5,567 bases of DNA, taken from Desulfobacterales bacterium. Lineage in GTDB: Bacteria; Desulfobacterota; Desulfobacteria; Desulfobacterales; C00003060. Under the pieces are notes generated by a model. That model did not search any database. It saw only the letters and a list, made by a program, of their open reading frames with translations, and was not told where the DNA came from. Location of the stretch: positions 1 through 5,567 of the forward strand of contig DAOUTV010000155.1 of the NCBI GenBank assembly GCA_030668505.1, read 5' to 3'. Shown piece after piece: positions 1 to 5,401 of the stretch; position 1 is the first letter of the stretch; every line of letters starts with the position of its first letter. A program made the position numbers and the translations under genes.

Positions 1-150
1 CACTGCAGGGAACACCCACCAGTAGTTCACGGTCTTCAAATAGTCGACTACCTCAAGTAGGGAAATATTTTTGAAGACGACATACAGGGCAATACCGGAT
101 AGCAAAAGCCCTGTTGTCAGTGGCAGGATAATTTTTTTATTCCCGGACAT
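1..150 (-). CDS. N-terminal part of a YbhN/UPF0104-like integral membrane protein (runs off left edge)
   Basis: The minus strand is open from an ATG at 150 to the window edge (50 codons, no stop). The protein begins MSGNKKIILPLTTG and has a hydrophobic segment at about residues 7-26, followed by VVFKNISLLEV and then a Trp/Tyr-rich stretch, VNYWWVFPAV, at 41-50. This pattern of first helix, short amphipathic 'F/L..dw..l...l' segment and second helix starting YWW is typical of the N-terminus of the YbhN / lysylphosphatidylglycerol-synthase transmembrane-domain family (UPF0104), whose members are multi-pass inner-membrane proteins proposed to act as lipid flippases. The gene starts 35 bp after the ribF stop on the same strand, so the two are probably co-transcribed. 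No strong Shine-Dalgarno precedes the ATG (AAGCGCT just upstream), so the start is somewhat uncertain. Family assignment rests on 50 residues only; any small-helix membrane protein of similar composition is the alternative. Confidence 0.6.
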   Translation of the reverse strand, partial: MSGNKKIILPLTTGLLLSGIALYVVFKNISLLEVVDYLKTVNYWWVFPAV

Positions 151-185
151 AGCGCTTCGAAAGACGTCGCATGGTGTGGTCGGGT

Positions 186-1115
186 CTATGCCATGGAAAG
201 GAGCTCCCGGGCCTTTTCAATATCCAGACTGATCTGCTCTGATAGTGCTTCAGGTCCCGGAAATTTCTTTTCTCCACGCAGCCGTCGGATAAAATTAACG
301 CGGATGGGGCGCTCATAGATATTTTGGTCAAAATCAAGTATGTGAACCTCTACGCTGAACTCACCATTATCGAATGTAGGACTATATCCAATATTGGCCA
401 CACCTTGGTAGGTAGTGTCTTGGTACTCCACGGTCACAGCGTATACGCCACCCTTGGGGCATAGTTCATCATAAAGCGTCAGGTTTGCCGTGGGAAAACC
501 CAGCAGCCTTCCCCCCCGATCCCGGCCCCGGATCACGGTCCCCCGTACCTGATAATATCTTCCTAATAGTTTCTTGGCTTCCTCAACTCCGCCCTCTCTC
601 ACCAGGTTTCGGATCTCGGTGCTGCTAATGCGACCACCTTCAAGGTCAATCCATTCCGAAATGATCACGTCAAAGCCGTGGGCTACAGCCATTTCCTTGA
701 GCAGGAAAATGTCTCCCTCACGCTTCCTCCCAAAGGAATAATCCTGCCCCACGACAATCGCTTTCATGCCAAGCTTGTCACACAGTATTTCTTTGACAAA
801 AGTGCGAGCAGGGATGGCCGCAAACTCACGGGTAAATGGGATGCATATAAGGGTATCCACGCCTGTTGCCCCTATTAATTCAACCTTTTGCTCATAAAGA
901 GTTATGAGTGGGAAGTGCTTGTTGGACTTGATCACCCGGATGGGATGGGGCTCAAAAGTAATTACGACAGATGTCCCGTCTATGCTTTCCGCCTTTTCAA
1001 TCACCTGATTGAAAAGGGCCTGGTGTCCTATGTGAACCCCGTCAAAGTTCCCAATGGTCAAAACGACATTCTTTAATGAGTTAGAAATTTCGCTGAGATC
1101 TGTTATAATTTTCAT
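186..1115 (-). CDS. ribF: Bifunctional riboflavin kinase / FMN adenylyltransferase (FAD synthetase)
   Basis: Converts riboflavin to FMN (ATP-dependent flavokinase) and FMN to FAD (adenylyltransferase) in the cytoplasm. From the chosen start the protein has 309 residues, the normal RibF length. The N-terminal nucleotidylyltransferase domain (about 1-185) has GNFDGVHIGH at 22-31, the (H/T)xGH-type ATP site, then VVGQDYSFGRKREGD at 121-135 and ISSTEIR at 163-169, the second signature of the domain. The C-terminal flavokinase domain (about 186-309) starts GRYYQVRGTV and contains GFPTAN at 206-211, the riboflavin/ATP-binding PTAN motif, followed by GGVYAV and GVANIG. The start at 1115 (MKIITDLSEI) is chosen because AAAGGA lies 6 nt upstream and the family normally begins there; the in-frame ATG at 1151 would lie at or beside the predicted transcription start. 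It precedes the YbhN-like gene by 35 bp and is divergent from tRNA-Leu. No RFN riboswitch is visible upstream, and nothing in the gene looks damaged. Confidence 0.97.
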   Translation of the reverse strand: MKIITDLSEISNSLKNVVLTIGNFDGVHIGHQALFNQVIEKAESIDGTSVVITFEPHPIRVIKSNKHFPLITLYEQKVELIGATGVDTLICIPFTREFAAIPARTFVKEILCDKLGMKAIVVGQDYSFGRKREGDIFLLKEMAVAHGFDVIISEWIDLEGGRISSTEIRNLVREGGVEEAKKLLGRYYQVRGTVIRGRDRGGRLLGFPTANLTLYDELCPKGGVYAVTVEYQDTTYQGVANIGYSPTFDNGEFSVEVHILDFDQNIYERPIRVNFIRRLRGEKKFPGPEALSEQISLDIEKARELLSMA

Positions 1116-1135
1116 GCTCAATCCTTTAAGCGGTC

Positions 1136-1166
1136 TTGACAAATTATTCAAACCCTTTTATATAGT
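1136..1166 (+). promoter_or_regulatory. Putative sigma70-type promoter of tRNA-Leu
   Basis: A perfect -35 TTGACA (1136-1141) is followed after 17 bp by TATATA (1159-1164), or after 19 bp by the closer consensus match TATAGT (1161-1166). The predicted transcription start near 1171 is about 40 nt before the mature tRNA 5' end at 1210, a normal distance for a tRNA precursor leader. The element overlaps the opposing ribF promoter, and its -35 lies inside the predicted ribF leader. Confidence 0.6.
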
Positions 1167-1187
1167 TTAGTTCTGCTACAAAATCAA
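1159..1187 (-). promoter_or_regulatory. Putative sigma70-type promoter of ribF
   Basis: Read on the minus strand, TTGATT (1187-1182) is followed after 17 bp by TATATA (1164-1159); TATAAA at 1162-1157 is an alternative -10 with a 19-bp spacer. Transcription would begin near 1152, giving a leader of about 37 nt before the ribF start at 1115. The -10 is the same palindromic TATATA used by the plus-strand promoter for tRNA-Leu. This is a prediction from sequence only. Confidence 0.5.
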
Positions 1188-1209
1188 TCCTTTTCTGCCT
1201 TCCTAATGT

Positions 1210-1296
1210 GCCGAAGTGGCGGAATTGGTAGACGCGCTAGGTTCAGGGTCTAGTGGGTGTATACCCGTGGGAGTTCGAGTCTCCCCTTCGGCACCA
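1210..1296 (+). tRNA. tRNA-Leu, anticodon CAG (reads CUG)
   Basis: An 87-nt class II tRNA with a complete cloverleaf. The acceptor stem GCCGAAG (1210-1216) pairs with CTTCGGC (1286-1292), followed by A and an encoded CCA (1294-1296). The D arm is GCG/CGC around AATTGGTAGA. The anticodon stem CTAGG/TCTAG encloses the loop TTCAGGG, with anticodon CAG at 1244-1246. A long variable arm (GGGTG TATA CCCGT region), as expected for leucine tRNAs, is followed by the T arm GGGAG-TTCGAGT-CTCCC. No intron or mismatch suggests decay. It stands alone rather than in a tRNA cluster. Confidence 0.97.
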
Positions 1297-1307
1297 AACT
1301 TAATCAT

Positions 1308-1332
1308 TACAACCGGTTAATTGTACTTTTTT
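1308..1332 (+). terminator. Weak terminator-like hairpin after tRNA-Leu
   Basis: TACAA (1308-1312) and TTGTA (1321-1325) form a 5-bp AT-rich stem around an 8-nt loop, followed after one base by six T residues (1327-1332). Its place 12 nt after the tRNA CCA fits a terminator or 3' processing site. The stem is much weaker than usual for intrinsic termination, so read-through into the structured region downstream is plausible. Confidence 0.35.
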
Positions 1333-1350
1333 GGGGGTCGGTACGAATGG

Positions 1351-1435
1351 GGGCAAGTAAACTAGGCCTTCTCCCTAGAGGCTTACCCACGCGCTGGGGA
1401 CGGAGTCCTCCGTTTTCGGCCGGCAGACCCCGGCC
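1351..1435 (+). other. Cluster of three hairpins, possible structured RNA
   Basis: The 254 bp between tRNA-Leu and the small ORF hold no credible gene but do hold consecutive inverted repeats. Hairpin 1: CTAGG (1362-1366) pairs with CCTAG (1374-1378) around a 7-nt loop, extended outward by GGGCAAG (1351-1357) against CTTACCC (1382-1388) with one mismatch. Hairpin 2: ACGGA (1400-1404) pairs with TCCGT (1409-1413) around GTCC, with possible G-U extension and a short T run after it. Hairpin 3: GGCCGG (1418-1423) pairs perfectly with CCGGCC (1430-1435) around a 6-nt loop. I checked by eye for known signatures (SRP RNA, tmRNA, RNase P, 6S, TPP, FMN, cobalamin) and saw none. It could be an unclassified small RNA, a leader of the downstream ORF, or simply a GC-rich intergenic region. 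Confidence 0.35.
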
Positions 1436-1521
1436 AGTGGAATCAGGGTCACTTTTTTCTCAGGGTTTGGTCTCAGGTTGCCGATAAATTAAAAAAAACC
1501 TCCAGGGAATCACTTTTGGAA

Positions 1522-1541
1522 CCTTTCAACCCTGAAAGGAG
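1522..1541 (+). promoter_or_regulatory. Ribosome binding site of the 70-codon ORF, within a hairpin
   Basis: GAAAGGAG (1534-1541) lies 9 nt before the ATG at 1551 and is a good Shine-Dalgarno. It is also the 3' arm of a perfect 6-bp stem: CCTTTC (1522-1527) pairs with GAAAGG (1534-1539) around the loop AACCCT. Folding would mask the ribosome site. Whether this matters in the cell is inference. Confidence 0.5.
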
Positions 1542-1550
1542 AAAAATACC

Positions 1551-1763
1551 ATGACACAAAAAGCTCTAAAGCTCTTTCAGCTCTTCTTGGAAATTTTTGT
1601 CGTCTACACAATACTCAAAGTGCAACTGTTCACAGCTTTGATCTGCCTGTTTGCCATCCTCTTGATTGGAAGGTATGAAAAAACCGCTTTCGCAGAAACT
1701 ATCTCAGAGGAAAGCGACCAAACTCAGGAGGAGGCTGATATTGGCAGGCCGGTTCCATCTTGA
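1551..1763 (+). CDS. Small hypothetical membrane protein, 70 residues
   Basis: I do not recognise a family. The ORF starts with ATG behind a good Shine-Dalgarno (AAAGGAG, 9-nt spacing). The protein has a short basic N-terminus (MTQKALK), a strongly hydrophobic stretch from about residue 8 to 40 (LFQLFLEIFVVYTILKV, then LFTALICLFAILLIG), long enough for one long or two short membrane helices, and a hydrophilic acidic tail from about 41 to 64 (ETISEESDQTQEEAD) ending GRPVPS. A charged tail after a hydrophobic core fits a small inner-membrane protein rather than random translation, which gives modest support. It lies alone, convergent with the GalT-like gene 125 bp away. No second ORF continues it in frame. 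It may also be a non-coding stretch that happens to be open. Confidence 0.5.
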   Translation: MTQKALKLFQLFLEIFVVYTILKVQLFTALICLFAILLIGRYEKTAFAETISEESDQTQEEADIGRPVPS

Positions 1764-1824
1764 GCCTTTATTGGCATCGTTGATTGTGTCGTCTATAGCT
1801 TCAATTGTAACACTTTACGAGTCT

Positions 1825-1877
1825 GAAAAAGCTAAACCGTTACCAAAATGGAGTCGTCAAAGGGTTTTTAACAGCTT
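1825..1877 (-). terminator. Possible terminator of the GalT-like gene
   Basis: On the minus strand, AAGCT (1877-1873) and AAACC (1867-1863) pair with GGTTT (1838-1834) and AGCTT (1833-1829), a 10-bp stem interrupted by a 5-nt bulge, with a 24-nt loop. The stem runs into a run of T residues ending near 1826. It sits 12 bp downstream of the stop codon. The bulge and large loop make it an imperfect candidate. Confidence 0.3.
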
Positions 1878-1888
1878 CCACGCATGAT

Positions 1889-3538
1889 TCAGGCCTCTAT
1901 CTCTATGATGTTTTGCACCTCATCTCGACAAGTCTGAGCAAAGTCTTCCGGATAATGACTGATAAGCCACCGCTGTTGACATTCAATAAAGCCGCCTGGA
2001 GACTGGGGATGCTTTGGAAGAAAACAGTAGAGGAGGCGCTGATCACGGTCCGGATTGTCGAATCTCTTGGATATTTCGGTGACATTAATCATCTCTGCAC
2101 CAAGATTTTCTAATACCTTCAAAGTGATCAGTATAACACGATCGAGAGAATGCCGGGTACTGGTGTCTGTCTCGATAATATTTCCATATCTTTCCTTTGT
2201 CATAATCTGTACTTCGCCCTGGGAGCGCTGAGCTTTGGGAACAAAGGCCATTATATTCTCATCTTCGTAGAAAATCAGGTCGCTTTCTTTATTTGCTCTG
2301 CCGTCTAACCTCCTATTATTTCGAATGGCTTTAAGGTATGTTTCAAAGAAATCCTGACCGGTCTTCTCTTTGTATTGCTTGGCGAATTGAGCTACTAGAT
2401 CTCCTTGAGTATAAGAGCTAATAGTCGACTGACTCAATTCGTTCTCTCCACCTTTAAATCCGGACACACATGAAGGAACAAGTGCAAACTGTTGGTGTAT
2501 TTGTTGGTGTGAGGCATTAAGTCGGTAGCCGGAAGGTGACAAGTCAAAACCAAAGTTTTGACCCCAAATAGTGGCATTGAATGGTAATTCGAGGCCGCGT
2601 TTGTTCAGTTGTTCAATTTTGTCGAAGAGAGACAGTCGTAAGTCTTCCAATTCATTTTCTGTCAAGGATCGCCTTTTGGCAGGTGCTACAATGCCAACTT
2701 CTGTCGATAGTTGGACATATATCCTTTGGTAATAAAGGTGGCGGAGACCGATCATATCTTGTTCTGTAAGGGACCCAATCTTATAGCGTATGGCATCGTG
2801 GGCCATATTTGCTGCGTAATGCCCCCAGGGAATATAGCTGTTTTCTCGTAGGTATTCCCAAATGTGTGTGCCCCCTTCAGTATATTCGCCGACAATTGGA
2901 CTATTGCCCTGGGCTCCTGGAACCAGAACCATCTGCTTTTTATATGAATCGGGAAGAAAAAAATTATTAGACACAAGTTCAAATAGAATCCAATCTGAAA
3001 CCTCCGGGCGCAATTCGCCTTTTTCGGTTTTTTCATAGCTAATACCCCGAGGAATCTCAGTTTTTTGGTCATATTCAAATCTACACGATAGCTTCGCCAG
3101 CCTTACTAGGAGTTGCGGATCGGTAGATGTCTTAGCTAAGGTCAAGAGTAATGGATGTGGTAGACGTTCAATATCCAGATTGTCTTTATAGTCGAAGCTT
3201 TTCGTTGATAAAAGGCCAGCAGCATGCTCCTTTGCATACTTGAAAGGGTTGCCGGTTTGTAGCATTCGGTCGGCATATGCCTTGACAATAAAAGTGGCCC
3301 CCATGAAAGGGAAGGCATTAGGTATCTCAAAAACCCACGGTGCAGCGGCAACATGCACACTGTTTGGCGGGAAGTTATCTGTATTGCTTATACCAATTTT
3401 TGCTCGGCCGGAACTGTGTCCCAAGGTTACGATATGATCATTTTCCCGTAGATTAAGAGCGGTAAACCGTGGTTTGTGGATGCCATATATGAACTCGGCA
3501 GAGGGACCCACGCAGGTTCCGGGAAAGTTCTTGGTCAT
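1889..3538 (-). CDS. Uncharacterised GalT/HIT-superfamily-like protein, 549 residues
   Basis: No named family is recognised with certainty. The C-terminal half resembles galactose-1-phosphate uridylyltransferase and related phosphorylases. A segment at 336-355 (SGYRLNASHQQIHQQFALVP) matches the position and pattern of the HIT-like active-site strand (HxHxQ in GalT, NHLHFQ in GDP-galactose phosphorylase), here written H344-QQI-H348-QQ. It is followed by YEDENIMAFVPKAQRSQGEVQI (424-445), which looks like the second-repeat GalT strand 'ENEHWLVVVPYWAxWPFET', and by FLPKHPQSPGGFIECQQ (506-522) and HYPEDFAQTCRD (528-539), which parallel the GalT C-terminal 'aGfE...PE.aA..LR'. The N-terminal 300 residues are unassigned; they include GGTHIWEYL (222-230) and a Leu/Tyr-rich helical stretch near 260-275. 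No signal peptide or membrane helix is seen, so it is probably cytoplasmic. The start is supported by AAAGGA 6 nt upstream. If the fold is right, the substrate would be a nucleotide or nucleotide-sugar, but this is inference. Confidence 0.6.
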   Translation of the reverse strand: MTKNFPGTCVGPSAEFIYGIHKPRFTALNLRENDHIVTLGHSSGRAKIGISNTDNFPPNSVHVAAAPWVFEIPNAFPFMGATFIVKAYADRMLQTGNPFKYAKEHAAGLLSTKSFDYKDNLDIERLPHPLLLTLAKTSTDPQLLVRLAKLSCRFEYDQKTEIPRGISYEKTEKGELRPEVSDWILFELVSNNFFLPDSYKKQMVLVPGAQGNSPIVGEYTEGGTHIWEYLRENSYIPWGHYAANMAHDAIRYKIGSLTEQDMIGLRHLYYQRIYVQLSTEVGIVAPAKRRSLTENELEDLRLSLFDKIEQLNKRGLELPFNATIWGQNFGFDLSPSGYRLNASHQQIHQQFALVPSCVSGFKGGENELSQSTISSYTQGDLVAQFAKQYKEKTGQDFFETYLKAIRNNRRLDGRANKESDLIFYEDENIMAFVPKAQRSQGEVQIMTKERYGNIIETDTSTRHSLDRVILITLKVLENLGAEMINVTEISKRFDNPDRDQRLLYCFLPKHPQSPGGFIECQQRWLISHYPEDFAQTCRDEVQNIIEIEA

Positions 3539-3577
3539 GCTGTTTCCTTTCTAATATCGATTTCCGTGCCTAATAGT

Positions 3578-3606
3578 AAAATATCATTTGGCTACAGGTG
3601 TGTCAA
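3578..3606 (-). promoter_or_regulatory. Putative sigma70-type promoter of the GalT-like gene
   Basis: On the minus strand a perfect TTGACA (3606-3601) is followed after exactly 17 bp by TATTTT (3583-3578). Transcription from about 3571 would leave a short leader of some 33 nt before the ATG at 3538, with the Shine-Dalgarno AAAGGA between. Confidence 0.55.
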
Positions 3607-3683
3607 TTTCCTATCATTCTTCACAGACAAACGCCCAAAAAAGAATAAGAGCCGACCCACCACATATTGTTGCATTTTCTTTC

Positions 3684-3712
3684 TTGACACCCAATGCGTG
3701 GTGTTTTATACC
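3684..3712 (+). promoter_or_regulatory. Putative sigma70-type promoter of the penicillin-binding protein gene
   Basis: TTGACA (3684-3689), then 17 bp, then TATACC (3707-3712). The predicted start near 3719 gives a 5' leader of about 165 nt before the ATG at 3885, unusually long for this window. The opposing promoter of the GalT-like gene lies 78 bp away, so the two genes would be driven divergently from the same intergenic region. Confidence 0.5.
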
Positions 3713-3778
3713 TCTGCTGAAAAAAATGAGGTCTACTAGTATGCCGGTTCAGCATCGGTGTAGATGACAAATTGAAGA

Positions 3779-3848
3779 TACTCACGCCCCGCATGAAGCG
3801 TTTTGAAGAGAGGACGCTGAGTACTGACAAGGGCTTACGAAAACCCTT
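3779..3848 (+). other. Structured 5' leader of the penicillin-binding protein gene
   Basis: The 346-bp gap 3539-3884 contains no credible gene. Within the predicted leader, TACTCA (3779-3784) pairs with TGAGTA (3818-3823), enclosing a smaller CGC/GCG hairpin, and AAGGG (3829-3833) pairs with CCCTT (3844-3848) around a 10-nt loop. Neither is followed by a T run, so they are not terminators. No known riboswitch consensus is recognised. Chance pairing cannot be excluded. Confidence 0.3.
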
Positions 3849-3884
3849 AGAGGATCATTGAACATAGGATTTGTTTGAATAGTT

Positions 3885-5204
3885 ATGTGGCATTACCAGG
3901 GCTGTAAAGATTTTCGTAGGCAGTTCCCGCGAAAAGACTTCTCAAAAAAATTTCTCAAGAGGAGCCTTTGGCTCTTCTTTTGCTTGATCTTGTTGGGAAT
4001 GGGACTCCAATGCTTCAAGGTTAAGCTGTCGAACGGTTACTTTAATAGATCTCCGGAAACCGAGGATTCTCTTGGAGGGGAGGAGGTTGGGGACTTACGC
4101 ATCTTGATGAAAAAAGACCTCAGGGGATTAATAGATCTTGAGGCCCTGTGCAACAGCCCTGAGGGTAAGATCGATATCAATTGTTACGACAGATCCTTTT
4201 CCGTGGAAACCACCCTGGATGTGGAGCTTCAAAGTTATATGTTGAAAGTGATCCAACGCTCCAAATCCCCAATGATAGGGTTTGTAGCTATGGATCCTAC
4301 AACCGGTCGAGTCCTCTCCATGATCGATTCTATCAAAGTGAAGGGAGCAAAGAGTGTCTGCCTCAGCAGTCAATTCCCAGCAGCCAGCATCTTTAAAATT
4401 GTAAGTGCTGCCGCCGCTATCGACCGATGCAATATTTCCGGTAATACAAAATTGACATATAATGGCTGGGCACATACCCTTTATAAGAATCAATTGACAA
4501 ATCGAATCAATCGCTACACGAATAGCATCTCCCTGAAAACCTCTTTCGCCAAATCAATCAATCCCGTGTTTGGGAAACTGGGAATCTTTCGCTTGAAAAA
4601 GGATTTGATTGAAGAATATGCGATTAGATTCGGATTTAATCAACCTATCGATTTCGAGTTCCCTGTTGAGCTAAGTCGGATTTCAGTCCGTGATGATCCT
4701 TATCACTGGGCAGAAGTAGCTTGCGGTTTTAATCGAGAAACGTCAATATCTCCTATTCATGGAGCAATGATGGCTGCTGTAATTGCCAATGGTGGCAAGC
4801 TGGTGGAACCCACAATTATTGGATGCGTAACTGACGACAAAAAGAATCCTGTTTATGTCGGTGGTATGAACACTATCAGACAGGTCATCTCTCCGAAAGC
4901 AAGTCAGGAAATGAAGAAATTGATGGCAGCAACTATTTCCTGCGGGACATGTAGCAGCACCTTTAAGCGATACCGGCGCGATCCTGTTTTGTCAAAGCTT
5001 TCTGTCGGGGGAAAGACGGGTTCTATTAATAACAAAAGTGATGATTTGCATTATGATTGGTTTGTGGGTTACTGTGTAGAAAAGGAAGGCACAAGAAAAC
5101 TCGCCCTGGCAGTTTTAGTTGTTCACGACAAACTCCTAAGAGAGAAAGCCCGAGTTTATGCCCGCCGTGCAATAAGACATTATTTCAGGGAATTTCGTGG
5201 ATAG
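3885..5204 (+). CDS. Membrane-anchored penicillin-binding transpeptidase (monofunctional)
   Basis: A D,D-transpeptidase-type serine enzyme expected to cross-link peptidoglycan stem peptides in the periplasm. The 439-residue protein has a basic N-terminus (KKFLKR, 21-26), one membrane anchor (about 28-45) and a short linker. The transpeptidase domain starts near TTLDVELQSYM (109-119). All three active-site motifs are present: S168-IF-K171 in PAASIFKI (SxxK, nucleophile Ser168), S224-I-N226 (SxN) and K377-T-G379 in GGKTGS. DWFVGY (391-396), the usual strand after KTG, is also present. There is no glycosyltransferase domain (so not class A) and no room for the N-terminal dimerisation domain of PBP2/PBP3, so it is shorter than either. 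ATG 3885 is preceded by an in-frame stop at 3876-3878 and is the only ATG before the anchor; AGGAT lies 14 nt upstream, a poor spacing, so translation may be weak. Nine Cys residues lie on the periplasmic side, including C353-GT-C356. No beta-lactamase regulator is adjacent. Confidence 0.9.
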   Translation: MWHYQGCKDFRRQFPRKDFSKKFLKRSLWLFFCLILLGMGLQCFKVKLSNGYFNRSPETEDSLGGEEVGDLRILMKKDLRGLIDLEALCNSPEGKIDINCYDRSFSVETTLDVELQSYMLKVIQRSKSPMIGFVAMDPTTGRVLSMIDSIKVKGAKSVCLSSQFPAASIFKIVSAAAAIDRCNISGNTKLTYNGWAHTLYKNQLTNRINRYTNSISLKTSFAKSINPVFGKLGIFRLKKDLIEEYAIRFGFNQPIDFEFPVELSRISVRDDPYHWAEVACGFNRETSISPIHGAMMAAVIANGGKLVEPTIIGCVTDDKKNPVYVGGMNTIRQVISPKASQEMKKLMAATISCGTCSSTFKRYRRDPVLSKLSVGGKTGSINNKSDDLHYDWFVGYCVEKEGTRKLALAVLVVHDKLLREKARVYARRAIRHYFREFRG

Positions 5205-5270
5205 GGGGTAATAGACATAAGCGCTAAGTTTTTTTTGCACCGGATGGACCGTGGAAGGTTTACTGAAAAG

Positions 5271-5319
5271 AATGAACATCGAACATCGAACGTCCAACAT
5301 CGAATGTTGAATGGGAAAA
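5271..5319. repeat. Dispersed AACATCGAA-type repeat, copy 1 (49 bp)
   Basis: This 49-bp unit is repeated exactly at 5352-5400. It is internally built from short tandem blocks (AACATCG, AACATCG, AACGTCC, AACATCG) and contains the palindrome CAACAT-CGA-ATGTTG (5295-5309). I recall closely similar sequences scattered through genomes of environmental bacteria, especially from sediment and groundwater; their mechanism is not known to me. It begins 66 bp after the transpeptidase stop codon. Confidence 0.85.
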
Positions 5320-5351
5320 AGGGAACCCAGAGATGGTTAAAACATAAAAAA

Positions 5352-5400
5352 AATGAACATCGAACATCGAACGTCCAACATCGAATGTTGAATGGGAAAA
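5352..5400. repeat. Dispersed AACATCGAA-type repeat, copy 2 (49 bp)
   Basis: Identical base for base to 5271-5319, offset by 81 bp, leaving a 32-bp spacer. The copy ends in AAAA where copy 1 continues with a fifth A. It ends 1 bp before the ATG of the four-helix-bundle-like fragment and is open in the same frame, back to a stop at 5354-5356. Confidence 0.85.
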
Positions 5401-5401
5401 C

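Noticed and set aside
1113..1151. Upstream ATG (1151) as the ribF start
   Set aside because: It lies at or beside the predicted transcription start, has no Shine-Dalgarno, and adds 12 residues not typical of RibF; the ATG at 1115 has AAAGGA at the right distance.
1116..1209. FMN (RFN) riboswitch controlling ribF
   Set aside because: The leader before ribF is only about 37 nt and has none of the conserved RFN blocks.
1666..1887. A 73-codon plus-strand ORF overlapping the small membrane ORF, with a short hydrophobic stretch (LLASLIVSSIASIVTLY)
   Set aside because: It overlaps a better-supported ORF by about 100 bp, has no good ribosome site, and shows no sign of being a frameshifted continuation with family support.
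3476..3739. 87-codon plus-strand ORF and 69-codon minus-strand ORF (3621-3830) in the intergenic region
   Set aside because: Both run across predicted promoters or into the start of the GalT-like gene, lack ribosome sites, and have low-quality composition.
5217..5237. Intrinsic terminator after the transpeptidase gene (T run at 5230-5237)
   Set aside because: Eight T residues are present, but the only dyad before them is AGCGCT, which has no loop and cannot form a hairpin.
5271..5400. Minimal CRISPR array (two identical repeats around a 32-bp spacer)
   Set aside because: The repeat is longer than usual and internally tandem, matches a known style of dispersed repeat, has only one spacer, and no cas gene is nearby.
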